NCBI GenBank assembly: GCA_023627715.1
Contig: JAMAHW010000038.1
Location: 276,465 to 340,464, forward strand
Origin: Periconia sp. R9002
Taxonomy: Eukaryota; Ascomycota; Dothideomycetes; Pleosporales; Periconiaceae
Reading direction: 5' to 3'
Length of the DNA stretch: 64,000 nt
Program-made: the position numbers and the translations under genes
In this document: positions 44,489 to 56,206 of the stretch, piece after piece
Layout: each line of letters starts with the position of its first letter
Numbering within the stretch: the first letter of the stretch is position 1
Notes under the pieces: model-generated
The model's database searches: none
What the model was told of the DNA's origin: nothing
The model's input: the letters and a program-made list of their open reading frames with translations, nothing else

Positions 44489-47400
44489 TCACTCCCAGCT
44501 CAACCGCCACCCCTCGCCAACAAACGTCCCGTTCCTCGTCAGGGACGTCAACCCCGTGACGCGCAGCACGCCTTCCTCGCCATCATATCGGAACGACGAC
44601 AACGACGACGACTCTACACTGGTTCCGTTCGTCCCATTCCCCCTCTCCTCCGCAACCTCCACGCCATTAAACCGCACACTCTCTACCCCACCCCACACCC
44701 CCAACACCGTCACATTCCCCAACGCAACCTCATCCCTCCACTCTCCCTTCTTCACACTCGCCACCACCTCCCCACCACCCGCCTCAAACCCAACCTCCAG
44801 AAACTCCTCCCCGGGATCCAGCGCTTCCCCATCATCAACATACAACTCCCCCTCCGCCTCACCCTTCCTATCCAACGCAACAAGCACACTCCACGGCTTC
44901 TTCCTCCCCTCCGCCGTCGTGTAACCTGCCCCCTGCAACGGCAGCACGCTCCCGCCTCGGACAAATACGGGGATATGTCCCAACGGGGCGTCGATGGTTT
45001 TGTTTTCGCATGCACGGGCGGAGACGAGGGAGCCGGTGTACCAGTCGTACCATTGCGTGCGTGGCACGTCGGGGAAGACGCCGCGGACGGTTGTGGCGGA
45101 GGGTTCGAGGACGGGCGTGATAAGGAGGGAGGGGCCGAGGAGGAATTGGGTGGTTGTGCTGGCGAGGGAGGGGTGCGTGGGGAATTCCCAGGATAAGGCG
45201 CGGAGGGTTGTGGAGCCTGTTGTGGAGGAGGCGTGGAGGAGGGTGTAGATGTAGGGGAGGAGGGTGTAGCTTTTTTGGGAGTGGTTAGTGATAGGGTTGA
45301 TTATTTGGGGGGGTGGGTGTGAAGGGGAGGTGTGTAGCTTTCGAAAAAAACTCCGAAAGTGTTTAAAAGATATATGAAAGGGGAAAGGAAAAAGATTCAA
45401 AAACTCACCGAACCTCCATAGCCGTCCTACTCGCGCTCGCCACCGCTTCCCACCGATACGGTTCCTGCGAAAGCGCACTCAACGTATTATGATTCCTGTA
45501 AAACGGGAAAAACGCAGATAACTGCATCCACCTCGCGCACAGCTCCATATCGGTGTTGCCGTTGAACCCGCACGTGTCGACGCCGAACATGGGGATCCCG
45601 AACAGCGAGAAGGAGAGGGCTTGCGGGATCGAAAAGTACATGTACGCCCACTTGGACGCGTTGTCGCCGCCCCAGTGGCCCGCCCAGCGTCCGCTTCCCG
45701 CGAAGGTCGAGCGTCCGATTATGAAGGGGCGTTTTTGGGGGAAGGTCTTGAGGAGGGCGTGGTAAGTTGCGTTGAGGATTTGGTGGCTGGGGAGGTGTTA
45801 GATTGGTTAGGTGGAGAGAGAGGGGATATGGGTGAGACTTACCCCCAGACGTTGTGGACGTCGTATTCTTGCACGCCGTTTGCATGAGTTGCGTTGGGGC
45901 TTACTGCGTGGACGGCCAGATCGGCACCAGCTTGTACGTGGTTGAGGACGTACGGTGGGTGGTTGATGTCTCTCACACCTGGCGTGGGTGTCGTGCGGAG
46001 ATAGCTGGTTGTAGAAGGAGGAGGTATCGCGGTTGCGCTGTTGATGGCATCCTGGCTGGACTTTGCGGCGGATGCGGAGGCGGCTTCGGTGGAGTTGGTG
46101 ACGTTGAAGGACTCTGGGTAGTCGTAGATGATGTTGTTAACTTCGCCTGGGAGCGAGAAGGAAGGGTGTGCTGGGTTGAGGGTGACGTTTCCGGTTCCAC
46201 AGGAGCCGACGCAAAAGGAAGATACTTCGTTCATGTCGATCCATAGGCCTGAGAAAGGGACCTCTTTGTGCCATTCAACGCTGGTAAAAATCAGTACGAT
46301 ACTTGAAGGAGGCAATGGACAAAAAGGGGTTGCTTACACCTCGTTGATCCACCATTCCTGGCTGTTCTTCGATAGCCAGTCGGGGAACACGGTGTAACCG
46401 GGCCAAACAGCTCCAATCTGATATGAAAATTAGCTTTAATCAATATCGAAAGTAGAGCGACTAACATATTGACTACCGTCCGGGTTTGTGAGGAACACAC
46501 CAGACTCATTACCACGGGTATAAGTATCATAAGCATCCGAAGCGTTCTGCGGGTTAGGGATATAGATAGCAGCATCGACAATAGGAACAAAATGTTGGTT
46601 ATTGCTGCCCAGGAAGTCAAAGAATTCTTTCACTCCAGACTGTGGGAACGAGACGGGATCGAGCGTGAAATCGCGATATTGGTCCATATAATCGATATCC
46701 AGCCACATGGTTTCGAGGGGGATGTTGAAAGCTCGCATGGTTTCCACGACGTGTCTTGCTTCGGTCCAGCTTTTATAACCCCATCGACAGAGGTGGAAGC
46801 CTAGGGTCCAGTAGCTCTGCATGGCAGGAAGCGCGTCGATGGATTTAAGGTACTGCTTGGTTACTTCGGCCTGGCTTGGTCCAGCGTAGAAGAAGAGATC
46901 AATGCTGCCTCCCAAAAGCCGCCAAGTGATGCTTTCTTCTTCGAACTTGATCTCCTGTCCGTGGACGTTGCGCAGGTAGACGCCGTGGACGTAGGATTCG
47001 TAAGGCGAGTGTCCATTGTCGGTGCTGTTTCCAGTACCGTTTGTAAAACTGTAGTTCTCTCCTTGACCATTCTCGTTGAGCTGGGATGTCTTCACGAGTT
47101 TCCTGGAAGTGTCGCTTCCCACCTCGAAATAACGAGTATCGAGATAGAAAGGATGGTTACCGTACAAGTTTCTGTCAATGGGGTCTCCTACGTCTGCGGC
47201 GTAGATCGTGGCAGTCCAGTTGTTGTGCAGCCTCAGCGCGTGAATGTGCTCTCCCAGTCCAGAAAGATTGTAATCCTCTGGAAGAGCAGTGACGAACTCG
47301 ATGAACTGGTCTTCGTATACGAGGACCTGATTCTCGGTCGTGAATAGCACGTCACCGGTGGAGTCGCGGGTAATCTTGAACCAGAAGGACGGCGAATTGT

Positions 47401-47994
47401 CCCCTTCCTCGGGTTAGCATTATAACTTATCGCTACTTCAAATTGGCACTTACATTCAAAATTGAGATCAAGCTCATCGGCGGAAGATTCCAACTTGGGA
47501 CGGGGCGCGATATCCTCAGGAGTAATAAACCATGAAGAATTGGAAGAATCCTATCCACATCAATAATGAATACTCAAAATGGTGGGAGGTCTCACAATGT
47601 TGGACGGTTGAATGCTAACCGCGAGCCTATCATCAGCCTGGTATTCCACCTTGAGGTTCAAAACCTCAACATCTGTCCCATAGACATTGCAAGGATCGCC
47701 CGCAAGCTTCAACACTGCCGTGACGCCGCGCTCGTTCTCTTCCACCTGCGTAGCCTTATACCCCGGGCATACATCCTGAGCATTCACCGCATCTGGGTCC
47801 TGGATATTGGGCAAGAGATCTGCGCCCTTATCCGCAGACGCGGGAATCGTAAAGACCGGCCGGAAGGACGTGGTTGCATTACCAACCGCCGTCGTCCCGG
47901 TACTGGTAGCCGAAGAAGTCACACTCTGCCCACTGGTCGCAGCCTGCAGAGACAAAAAGACGGACGCCGTCTTCAACAGCCTTGAAGGAGCCAT
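44489..47994 (-). CDS. Secreted GH31 alpha-glucosidase
   Basis: Seven exons close in phase and give 1,036 aa: 47994-47596, 47550-47454, 47403-46466, 46417-46338, 46280-45843, 45786-45409 and 45269-44489. The chosen start ([20 protein letters not shown]) gives a signal peptide; an ATG 49 codons upstream would bury it. GH31 landmarks are [47 protein letters not shown] with the presumed nucleophile Asp520, [19 protein letters not shown] with the presumed acid/base Asp692, [20 protein letters not shown] and PFYRNHN. There are many N-glycosylation sites. The family hydrolyses terminal alpha-1,4 (and some alpha-1,6) glucosyl bonds of maltose and malto-oligosaccharides outside the cell. Length fits fungal AgdA-type enzymes (about 980-1,050). 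It is the first gene right of the AT-rich island. Confidence 0.94.
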
Positions 47995-49261
47995 GAGTGC
48001 GCCCCAATTGGTTTCACCGCTCACACCCTTGGACTGATCGATGATTCCAGCGAGTGAGCTGTGGAATTGCTCGGGGAGGACTCTGCACGCCAATTGGGAG
48101 ATGATATGGCCAGATGCCCGGCAGATGGCGGCTGGGGCCATGGTAGGCTATATACTGTGCTTCAATGGGCCGCTATGTAGTTCCGATATGACGACTCATG
48201 CAGTGTATTTCACTCACGCCGCCCCCGCAAGGAGGGACAGAAAGGTATGACGATGATGCCAGGAACGCCGACTGACCGGGGTGAGCTCATGCAGGCTATA
48301 AAGTACAGTGTAGATATAGTACTACTAAAACAAGCGAAGGCTTGTCGGTTGCGATATTCTAACGCATATTATTCGTCCAGTGCCGGAACGAGTAGCAGAA
48401 AGGGAAGGGTTTGGTAGATGGAGTCACCAATAGTTCAACACAGATGGTTCTGTACATCCGAGGGACGATCAAAGGGATAGCCGTCTATTTGACGCGATGT
48501 TCCCATATGCGAAGTACCGCATGCTGTGGACCCGCATGGCACGGCACCATGGCTCGGCTTGCAGCTCAACGGGAGGAGACGTACGGGGCGGGTGGAGCAA
48601 TGGAGAAAAGTGATGCCCGATTATGGTGATTGACGGGAGTGGAGGTTGGGGAAAAAGCATTACCCCGCAGCGCCACACGAGTCGTTGACAGCCATCATTT
48701 TTCTTGGTTTTCACTCTTGGTCTATTTTTTTTAATTCTTCATCTGGAGACTACACTACATCAAAAAGCTACGGTAATTCCCAACTCCAGCGTGTGGCTGT
48801 GATGACGGGTATATATATAAGTATAGACTCCCTTCTTCATCTTCTTGTACAATAATACATGATATAGAAACAAACTCGAATCCCCCATCACATCATCACC
48901 TTTCTGCTTTCGCATTTAAAAAACCTCATGTCTCCTCATGATATCCTCATGTGGGGATTCGAATACAAGCAAGGGAGACATAAAAGTGCGCCCCGCAACT
49001 CTACTGGTACATATCCACATCAGAGTACCCACACGCGACTCGGCGATTGGTCGAATGTCGGCACGACAAAAAAGAGAGAAAACAAGAATTGTGGACTCTT
49101 GGTGATCATCAACATGGATCTTTGCTTAAGCTCAGATTGATGCTTGTTTTTTGCGTGCGAGCGTGCTTGCTTTGTTTGGGAAGGTGGAGGAGGAGAAAGT
49201 GGTTGGTCTGAGTTGAATCGCTCGATTCGGAGTCGACAATACGGAGTTGTGTTTGGGGAAT
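47995..49261. promoter_or_regulatory. Upstream region of the alpha-glucosidase gene
   Basis: This 1.3 kb holds no supported ORF and presumably contains the promoter of the minus-strand glucosidase gene. I could not identify specific activator sites with confidence. Confidence 0.4.
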
Positions 49262-49504
49262 TCATGGGTACGGATTGGCGACAGTTGGGACTGGGGCAGG
49301 CTGGTTGATAATCGCTCGGTATTCCTGTCCGTAGTCGCATTGAGGTTCAACAATCCACCCTTCATTCGTATATTTCCTCCCAGTGCACTGCACATAGCTG
49401 CACACTGTGTTTGCGCTGCATCCACAATAGTAATTCATCCCCCGATGCGTCTGGATCGGCGCATTCGTCTCCCAACGAATTCGTATGTTAAAGACGTGAT
49501 CCAT
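49262..49504 (-). CDS. Possible small Cys-rich protein (80 aa)
   Basis: The ORF begins only 14 bp after the stop of the next gene on the same strand. From Met23 it reads MNYYCGCSANTVCSYVQCTG, then GWIVEPQCDYGQEYRAI and a Pro-rich end (QPAPVPTVANPYP). The five Cys residues and aromatic content look protein-like, but there is no signal peptide or recognised family. It may be a separate small gene, or a terminal exon of the upstream gene. Confidence 0.4.
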   Translation of the reverse strand: MDHVFNIRIRWETNAPIQTHRGMNYYCGCSANTVCSYVQCTGRKYTNEGWIVEPQCDYGQEYRAIINQPAPVPTVANPYP

Positions 49505-49517
49505 CCATCACTTCCCA

Positions 49518-50645
49518 TTATCGCCCGACCATAGCAGACGAGCGCGGCGTACAGTTCGCGCTCTGGCTAGGGTTCGGCCATCGAAACATGGTGAACGGCT
49601 CGTCCGGGTCGTCGCTTGTCGCAACAAAAATTCCTTCATCCGAATATCCATTTCTGCCCAGAAAACTCTTCAAAGATGTTCGTCGCGACGCGCGGTGCTT
49701 GGTGACAGGCGGTGGGCCTGCGTTTCGCGACGCGCGGTTGGGCGTAGATGTCCCCGTCATGACAGACCTTGGCGGTTGAGCGGTCGATAGCGTTGATTCT
49801 GAGGAGTTGGAGTGATATGGGGCTTGCGAACGTCCTTTGGATTGCGCTACGAAGGTTCGGAAGGAGACGGGGCGGGGTGGTTCGGCGTTTGGTGGGCTTG
49901 GGGTTTTTTGTGGTTTAATTGGGGGAACAGGGGGAATTTCTGGGTCGGAGTAGATGGTACGGTTGAGGTTTGGTTTAGGAGGTGGTGTAGGTGGCACATC
50001 AAATGCTTCGGACTGGTAGGAAAAGGGCCGTGTGAGACGGTGCATGTGTATGGATGCGATTTCGGATCGTGCGTATGATGGCGATGTTTTCACTTCTACG
50101 GCGGTTGGTGAGAGGTTCTTGAGAGAAAGATTGGCTTCGGCCTTTGTGCTGGCCATGCGTGTAAGGTGTTTTTGGGACCCAGCTGTGACTGGGCGAGAGT
50201 AGTTGGGTGTGGCACGTGGTGCATCTTCTTTGGGGAAAAGAGACCATTGAGTTGGGGAAGCCGGTCCAGCAGTAACCGTGAACCGGGGATTGGGGACTCT
50301 GAGAGCTGGGACGGCGGTGTGGTATGTGTGCATTTCTTCAACCGGGCTGGGTGGTAATGACATTCCCACGCCACTGTCGCCATGGTCGCTCTTATTGCCT
50401 CGATACGGGCTCTTCGGCGTTGTAGGTTTGCTTTTAGCAGGATTCATCGAGTCCATGGATGCTGCTGTTCGTAGTCTTCTAGGCTCCGCCATCGATGGCG
50501 TCTCTGTCTTGATACTTTGGTCGTCCGGAGTCCTAACGACGACCCTTGGGCTAGGAGAGGTCGACCGTTGAGGATGTTTCTCCTCTCTAAGGTTGTTTTT
50601 CCTTTGTCTGCCCCAGACCAACAATCCACCTTCCGTGAAGCACAT
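49518..50645 (-). CDS. Disordered Ser/Pro-rich protein of unknown function (375 aa)
   Basis: A single exon starts at the ATG at 50645. The sequence is Ser/Pro/Arg-rich with proline motifs (FDVPPTPPPKPNLNR, PEIPPVPPIKPQKTPSPP) that could bind SH3 or WW domains. A C-terminal block (KHRASRRTSLKSFLGRNGYS, then EGIFVATSDDPDEPFTMFRW) is the most conserved-looking part. No membrane segment or catalytic motif is visible. The long uninterrupted frame with good codon structure supports a real gene. The function is unknown. Confidence 0.65.
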   Translation of the reverse strand: MCFTEGGLLVWGRQRKNNLREEKHPQRSTSPSPRVVVRTPDDQSIKTETPSMAEPRRLRTAASMDSMNPAKSKPTTPKSPYRGNKSDHGDSGVGMSLPPSPVEEMHTYHTAVPALRVPNPRFTVTAGPASPTQWSLFPKEDAPRATPNYSRPVTAGSQKHLTRMASTKAEANLSLKNLSPTAVEVKTSPSYARSEIASIHMHRLTRPFSYQSEAFDVPPTPPPKPNLNRTIYSDPEIPPVPPIKPQKTPSPPNAEPPRPVSFRTFVAQSKGRSQAPYHSNSSESTLSTAQPPRSVMTGTSTPNRASRNAGPPPVTKHRASRRTSLKSFLGRNGYSDEGIFVATSDDPDEPFTMFRWPNPSQSANCTPRSSAMVGR

Positions 50646-52478
50646 CGTGTAAAATGAGTGGAAATTGCAAAGAATCGCGCCTTTTTGAATCTTTTCAAAC
50701 AGGTCTTAGTTCAGTGAAGACGAGGACGTGAATATATGCTCCACTTGTTATCGAAACAGGCAAAGTATCTAGGGTAGGGAATGAATGGATTAAGTTAGCC
50801 GGCGACACTTCAAGGTGTCAATGCTGTCTCACAATCTCAGTGCCTTTTCCTTGCTGATGTTGAGTATGCAACTTACAGTGGTTTGGAAAAGAGTGTGGGG
50901 GTGGTATTAAATCTCAGTGTATACGAAAGACGTTGATCAACAAATGGGTATAGATTATGGAATGAATAAACGGTCGCTGGTCTGCAACGTACCGATAGCA
51001 AAAGAAAGAAAAAGAAAGAGAATAGGATGAATGCCTTAGGTAGCGAAACCGCCCATTATGAAAGCCCGCCACCAATAGTCTGAATTGTGTACCTGTATCG
51101 GCCATGCGTCATGGCAGCTCGAGCTAGCAATCTGTACGAATAGTTAGACGACGGCTCGAGGTTTGACCAGCCTCCAGCGAATTTAGTGTTGGCACTACCA
51201 CCAAAGCGTGAAACTCTGAAGGGATCTAAAGAACTGCGTCTGGCCGGGGAATTCATCGCGATAGAGATACCGCCCAAGATAAAGTTTGATTAGGCCGCCC
51301 GGAAGGGGAAAGCCGACTCAGGCCCTCCAGTCGCTGGGCAAGGGATCTTTGTTTCTTGAGCAGAGCGAAAGTCCATACTTTGGTTCGAGTGGATTTTAAA
51401 ACACGCTATAGCCTGTGACATGATCGCTTGATCCTTAAAAAGCTGCATGTCAGTGTCACGACTCGATAATGCGTTGCCCCGACAAACAGGTCTGAATCGC
51501 CGAACCCGAGCTTTTGAACAGAATCGCCTCTTTGCCATCAATCCAGGTGACATATTTGAGGTTGATTGCTGGGTGATAATAAGACGCCTCTTAAGCAGAT
51601 CCTCCGGGAGATGTGCGCGCTCCCGTACCTTTTTTTGGTGACAAGGCGGGATCTTTGACGATAAATGCACAGGATCTGTCCCGGGGGCCCACATACGAAG
51701 CTTCGCCTGTCCACTTGTTTCATCGCACCAAAGGACAAGCCGGCAGAGCGAAACCCCGCTTCAATTCCCACTCTTGTGCAATCGCCATGTTCAAAGCACC
51801 AATATATCGGTAACGTGAACAAGCCGGGGGGAGGTAGTCAAAGGTTAGTTTGTGCATACTATAATAGGGCATAATTCCAAATGACGACCACGAAAGAAGA
51901 ACCAGCGAGAGGAGGGGATTATGCAGGCAGAAGCTTCCATTGCCTGTTATTCGAACGCTTCCCCAGGGTAGTCATTGCGAGAATTTAGAGTGTAGATGTC
52001 TGTCACACTGGTACATGTGACAGTGGCGGGACGTGACTATGACAGCGCTGTCTGCCTAGCAACGCTAACCACCGTTGCTGTCAGTAGCCAGGAACCAGGA
52101 ACCGGCCACTGACCGTGTACTTTCTCACGTGAATACGCAACAACATGGTCAGCATTTTGAAAGTCAATCACAGGATACGTGCGTAATGTGAAGACGAGTG
52201 TACGGCCGCAGAGTCCACCATGCCCACAATGCCGTGAATCATCCTTACTTAGACTAGGTAGCGTTCGGCTTTACTTTCCACGGTTATATAAATCGATCAA
52301 ACTCTTGTTTTTTTATACCCCACTTACCTCTGCAGGGATTCGAAATAGAAAGTGACAAAAATATAACACGGCCGCACGGTACGTCAATTGATAGGATATT
52401 AGCTCATTAACAGGACTCAACATCTGTAACGCATACTTCACCCATGCTATTCACCAGCCAATTGACGTATGGAGTGCT
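50646..52478. other. Intergenic region, weak coding hints only
   Basis: This 1.8-kb stretch contains short minus-strand ORFs. One (51056-51277; GSANTKFAGGWSNLEPSSNY, then LLARAAMTHGRYRYTIQT) looks somewhat protein-like, but I could not build a splice-consistent gene from it. The rest shows nothing recognisable. Confidence 0.4.
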
Positions 52479-53712
52479 CTATTTCGCGGCGGCCTTCATC
52501 AACATGCCCAATATCTCAACATCTTGACGTGCATCAATCGCGCTCGTTTTCGGAGCTTTACCATTAACAACCCATTCATACACCTGCTTCATCTGCAGCG
52601 TGTAGGGGTCTTCGTATGTCCGTCTGATGGTCGATTCTCTATACGATCCGTCTGGCAAAGAGTCCTTGACCACTATGGTTGTGGGCAAGCCTTTGACGAA
52701 CGGGGTGTCGATGACTACCTTGACGGTTTTTGTATCCCCAAAAATCTCAATCGAGGCGTCGAATCTTGCGACTTGATCGATACCCGACTCGTACGCGACC
52801 GCGAAGTTGGGATATTGGAATATTGCACTGTCATAATCAGCGTTTCAGCCATGCTGTCTATTGAAGTCGAATTACCTCCAAAATGGTGAGCCTGCAGGGG
52901 CACATGGGGAGCACCCTACTACACTCTTCGGCATGCCCAAAATTTCCCGCATGGCGCTCAAGTCGTGTGACCCTAATCCTGAGAGCAAATCCCACATTTT
53001 TTCAGTCTGTTTGGTGACAGCGACACCGAGTTCGCTTTGGAGAGCTTGCTCCATGTCGTCACGTGTCTTCGTACGTAGCGCTTCAGAATCCTCCTTGTGG
53101 TAATCATGGAATGTCTTCGGATATGTGCCGGATTGATCGACAAAGACAGAGTTTGGTCCAATGATGTCGCGCACGCGGGCATATCTTATCTGTCCGATAC
53201 TTCCGACCTCTTTCACTGCATCTTCAAATGCTGCGGCGTATCTTCTCATGTAACCAACAAAGACTTTGGCACCACCTGCAGCCTTCTCGGCTTCGATGAT
53301 CCGGTCTGTGTCTTTCAGGCTCAGAGCGACTGGCTTCTCGACGAAGACATGTTTTTTGGCTTGTAGCGCAAGCACTGCTTCATTTGCGTGAAAAGTGTGG
53401 CTAGTCGCGATCATGACCAGATCAACTTCCGATGAGGCACATAGCTCTTCAACACTTTTGGCAGTTTTGGGTCTCGAGTTTCCTACGACCTTGGACTGAC
53501 CGTGCTTCATAGCGTCTTCGGAGACATCGTAGAGATACGTGACCTGGAAGAGATGGGACATGAAATTTAGCGTGGGTATGTGGACGACCTGCGTGACCAT
53601 GCCACATCTGCAGAGACTTAGTATGCGTTTTCCCGTCGCTGACGTTTCTTGCTCACCCTACAATGCCTACTCTAATGGCGTGACTGCTCGGTGCAGCTTC
53701 TGTAGGTTCCAT
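52479..53712 (-). CDS. Gfo/Idh/MocA-family NAD(P)-dependent oxidoreductase
   Basis: Exons 53712-53657, 53607-52876 and 52827-52479 give 378 aa. The Rossmann start IRVGIVGCGMVTQVVHIPTL (G-x-G at the exon junction) is followed by DLVMIATSHTFHANEAVLAL and the family signature HVFVEKPVALSLKDTDRIIE, in which the Lys of EKP is the usual catalytic residue. VFVGYMRRYAAAFEDA and the C-terminal beta-sheet domain (SAIFQYPNFAVAYESG, FDASIEIFGDTKTVKVVIDT) complete it. Such enzymes oxidise or reduce sugars, inositols or related polyols; the substrate cannot be told from sequence. It is transcribed away from the Rieske/AIFM3-like gene, 596 bp apart. Confidence 0.92.
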
Positions 53713-54308
53713 AACGAATGTTCGGAAGGCTGAGGGTTGATCTGATAGATTACAGGAATCGTTGTCTTGGAGCTAACGATAGGTACAAGAAGATTATGAC
53801 ACTCGAAAAGGTATTCCAGGAAATTGATGAAGGATTTTGAACGCTCAGTCGCAGTGGAGCGAAGTGCGTATGTACCCACCACACAGCTTCCCCGCACCTT
53901 CATCCAATGAACTGACATCTTGCACTTTCCTCGGTTCACCCTTGGATGGGATCGTCTTTTACATGCTGTGAACGCTTTCAATTTGCAATATTCTCAATCA
54001 GCTTCAACTTCAATAATCTCGTGTTTTAATCCCCTTCTGCCGTATTCGTACAATGGTAAAATGTACGGTTACCCTCATTTAGGTTAGTAGCTTTCCCCAC
54101 CAGCTCTGAGCCTATTTTTAAGCGGGCCAATGACCACTAACGCGTTTCCGATTAGGAATGATGACGTATACGGTGTTGACGCGACGCGCTGGACGAATAA
54201 GAGGAAGGACAATAGAGGTGTCATAAGCGGGGCAATCATCCCATATATGCAGTTACTGTGCAGCTGTCGAGTTAAAAGGCATACCCAGCCTCTTGCGTGA
54301 TTCACCCC
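53713..54308. promoter_or_regulatory. Divergent promoter, oxidoreductase / Rieske flavoprotein
   Basis: This 596 bp separates two divergent redox-enzyme genes, so joint regulation is possible. No specific site was recognised. Confidence 0.45.
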
Positions 54309-56206
54309 ATGCTCTCATTACGCCTCCTCCGTCGCTCACCCCGCTTTCAATTCCACAACAAGCCCGCATCCGTGAACTTCAGCAACACAAGCATACGAAA
54401 CATGGCACAAGAGTACAAGCTCAAGGGCATTTCCTCGCTCAATTTGAAGAATGGAGACAAGCAAGAGGTCGAGGTTGAGGGAGTCGAGGGCGGCAAGCTG
54501 CTGCTACTGAAAGTACAGGACAAAGTTCACGCCACCTCTGCCAACTGCACACATTACGGAGCTCCATTGAAGAACGGTGTTTTGACTCCAGAAGGGCGAC
54601 TGACATGCCCATGGCACGGCGGTAAGCTCTCCCACCATCTATCACAGTCCAACCCAATGCCTGATTTCAAAAAGCTTGCTTCAATGTTTCGACCGGAGAC
54701 GTTGAGGACGCACCTGCACTCGACCCGCTATCCAAGTATGATGTCGTGGAGAAAGACGGCGCCGTATACGTTAAGACCGACGAAGGCACTCTCAAAGCCA
54801 ATCGCCGGTTCCTCAACCTTAAATGTTCGGCAGTAAGCGATGACAAAGTCCTCGTCATTGGCGGGTAAGTGATTCTTCCCATTTCAAAAGCACGACAGTA
54901 ACCAATATCGCAATGTAGTGGTTCAGGAACGCTCGGCGCTATTGAAGGCCTCCGAGGAGGCGGGTACAAGGGTGCCATTACCGTGCTTTCGAAAGAAGGC
55001 TACCGGCCGATCGACCGCACGAAGCTATCAAAAGCTCTACTTGCCGACATTTCCAAAGCCGCGTGGAGACAGCCCGAATTCTACAAGGACGCATCTATAG
55101 ATATCATTGAGGATGAAGTCAAGAGCGTAGACTTTGATAGCAAGAAAGTGTCGACAAAGTCGGGCAAGACGTACGATTATAGCAAACTCATCCTGGCAAC
55201 TGGTGGAACTCCCAGGTGGCTACCCATCGAAGGTCTGAAAGGAGACTTGGGCAATGTGTTCCAATTGCGAACACTGCCCGATGCACAGAACATTGTCAAG
55301 GCCGTTGGCGACAATGGAAAGAAGATTGTAGTAATTGGCAGTTCATTCATTGGCATGGAGGTCGGAAACTGCCTCGCCAGCATGAAGAACGAGGTCACCA
55401 TCGTGGGCATGGAAGAAGGTAAACAGTATATACCCATTTTACAAAGCCTCCCATACTGACAACACTCAGCCCCCTTGGAGCGAGTAATGGGCAAAAAAGT
55501 CGGCAAAGTCTTCCAATCCCTCCTCGAAAAGAACGGCGTCAAATTTCAAATGGGCGCCAGCGTATCCAAAGCAACGCCCTCATCCAGCGACTCCTCCAAA
55601 GTCGGCGCCGTGGAACTCAAAGACGGCACGACGCTCACGGCCGACATTGTCATCGAAGGCGTCGGTGTCACCCCCGCAACCGAATACCTCAAAGAAAACC
55701 CGAGCGTGCAACTCGAAAAGGACGGCTCCATCTCCACAAACGAAGCCTTCGAAGTCAAAGGTCTCTCCAACGTCTACGCAATCGGCGACATCGCAACGTA
55801 CCCGTACCATGGACCCGGCGGCAACGGCACGCCCACGCGCATCGAGCACTGGAACGTGGCGCAGAACGCCGGTCGCTCGGTCGCGCACAGCATCAACAAC
55901 CCAGGCTCCAAACCCAAACCCTTCATCCCCGTCTTCTGGTCCGCACTCGGCTCCCAGCTGCGGTACTGCGGAAACACGGTCAACGGCTACGACGATGTCG
56001 TCATCCAGGGCGACACGGAGAAGCCGTCGTTTGTTGCGTATTACACCAGCGGCGACGTGGTCGTGGCCGTTGCGAGTATGATGAAGGACCCCTACATGAC
56101 GCAGAGCGCGGAGCTTATGCGGAGGGGCAAGATGCCGTCTAAGAGCGAGTTGCAGAAGGGGGTGGATATCTTGGAGATTGGAGTGCCGTCTGAGATTAAG
56201 ATGTGA
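54309..56206 (+). CDS. Rieske [2Fe-2S]-domain FAD/NAD(P)H oxidoreductase (AIFM3-like)
   Basis: Exons 54309-54621, 54675-54864, 54919-55418 and 55470-56206 give 579 aa. The N-terminus (MLSLRLLRRSPRFQFHNKPA) looks like a mitochondrial presequence; a second ATG at 54402 would give a cytosolic form. The Rieske domain binds the cluster through C-T-H-Y-G and C-P-W-H-G (split by intron 1). Then come the FAD site VLVIGGGSGTLGAIEGLR, the ILATGG motif, the NAD(P) site KIVVIGSSFIGMEVGNCLAS and the second FAD motif NVYAIGDIATYPY. The order matches AIFM3/NfrL-type proteins. Reaction partners are unknown; electron transfer between NAD(P)H and an acceptor is inferred. Confidence 0.93.

Noticed and set aside
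47560..48141. Upstream ATG (48141) for the alpha-glucosidase
   Set aside because: It would place 49 unlikely residues before a clear signal peptide that starts at 47994.
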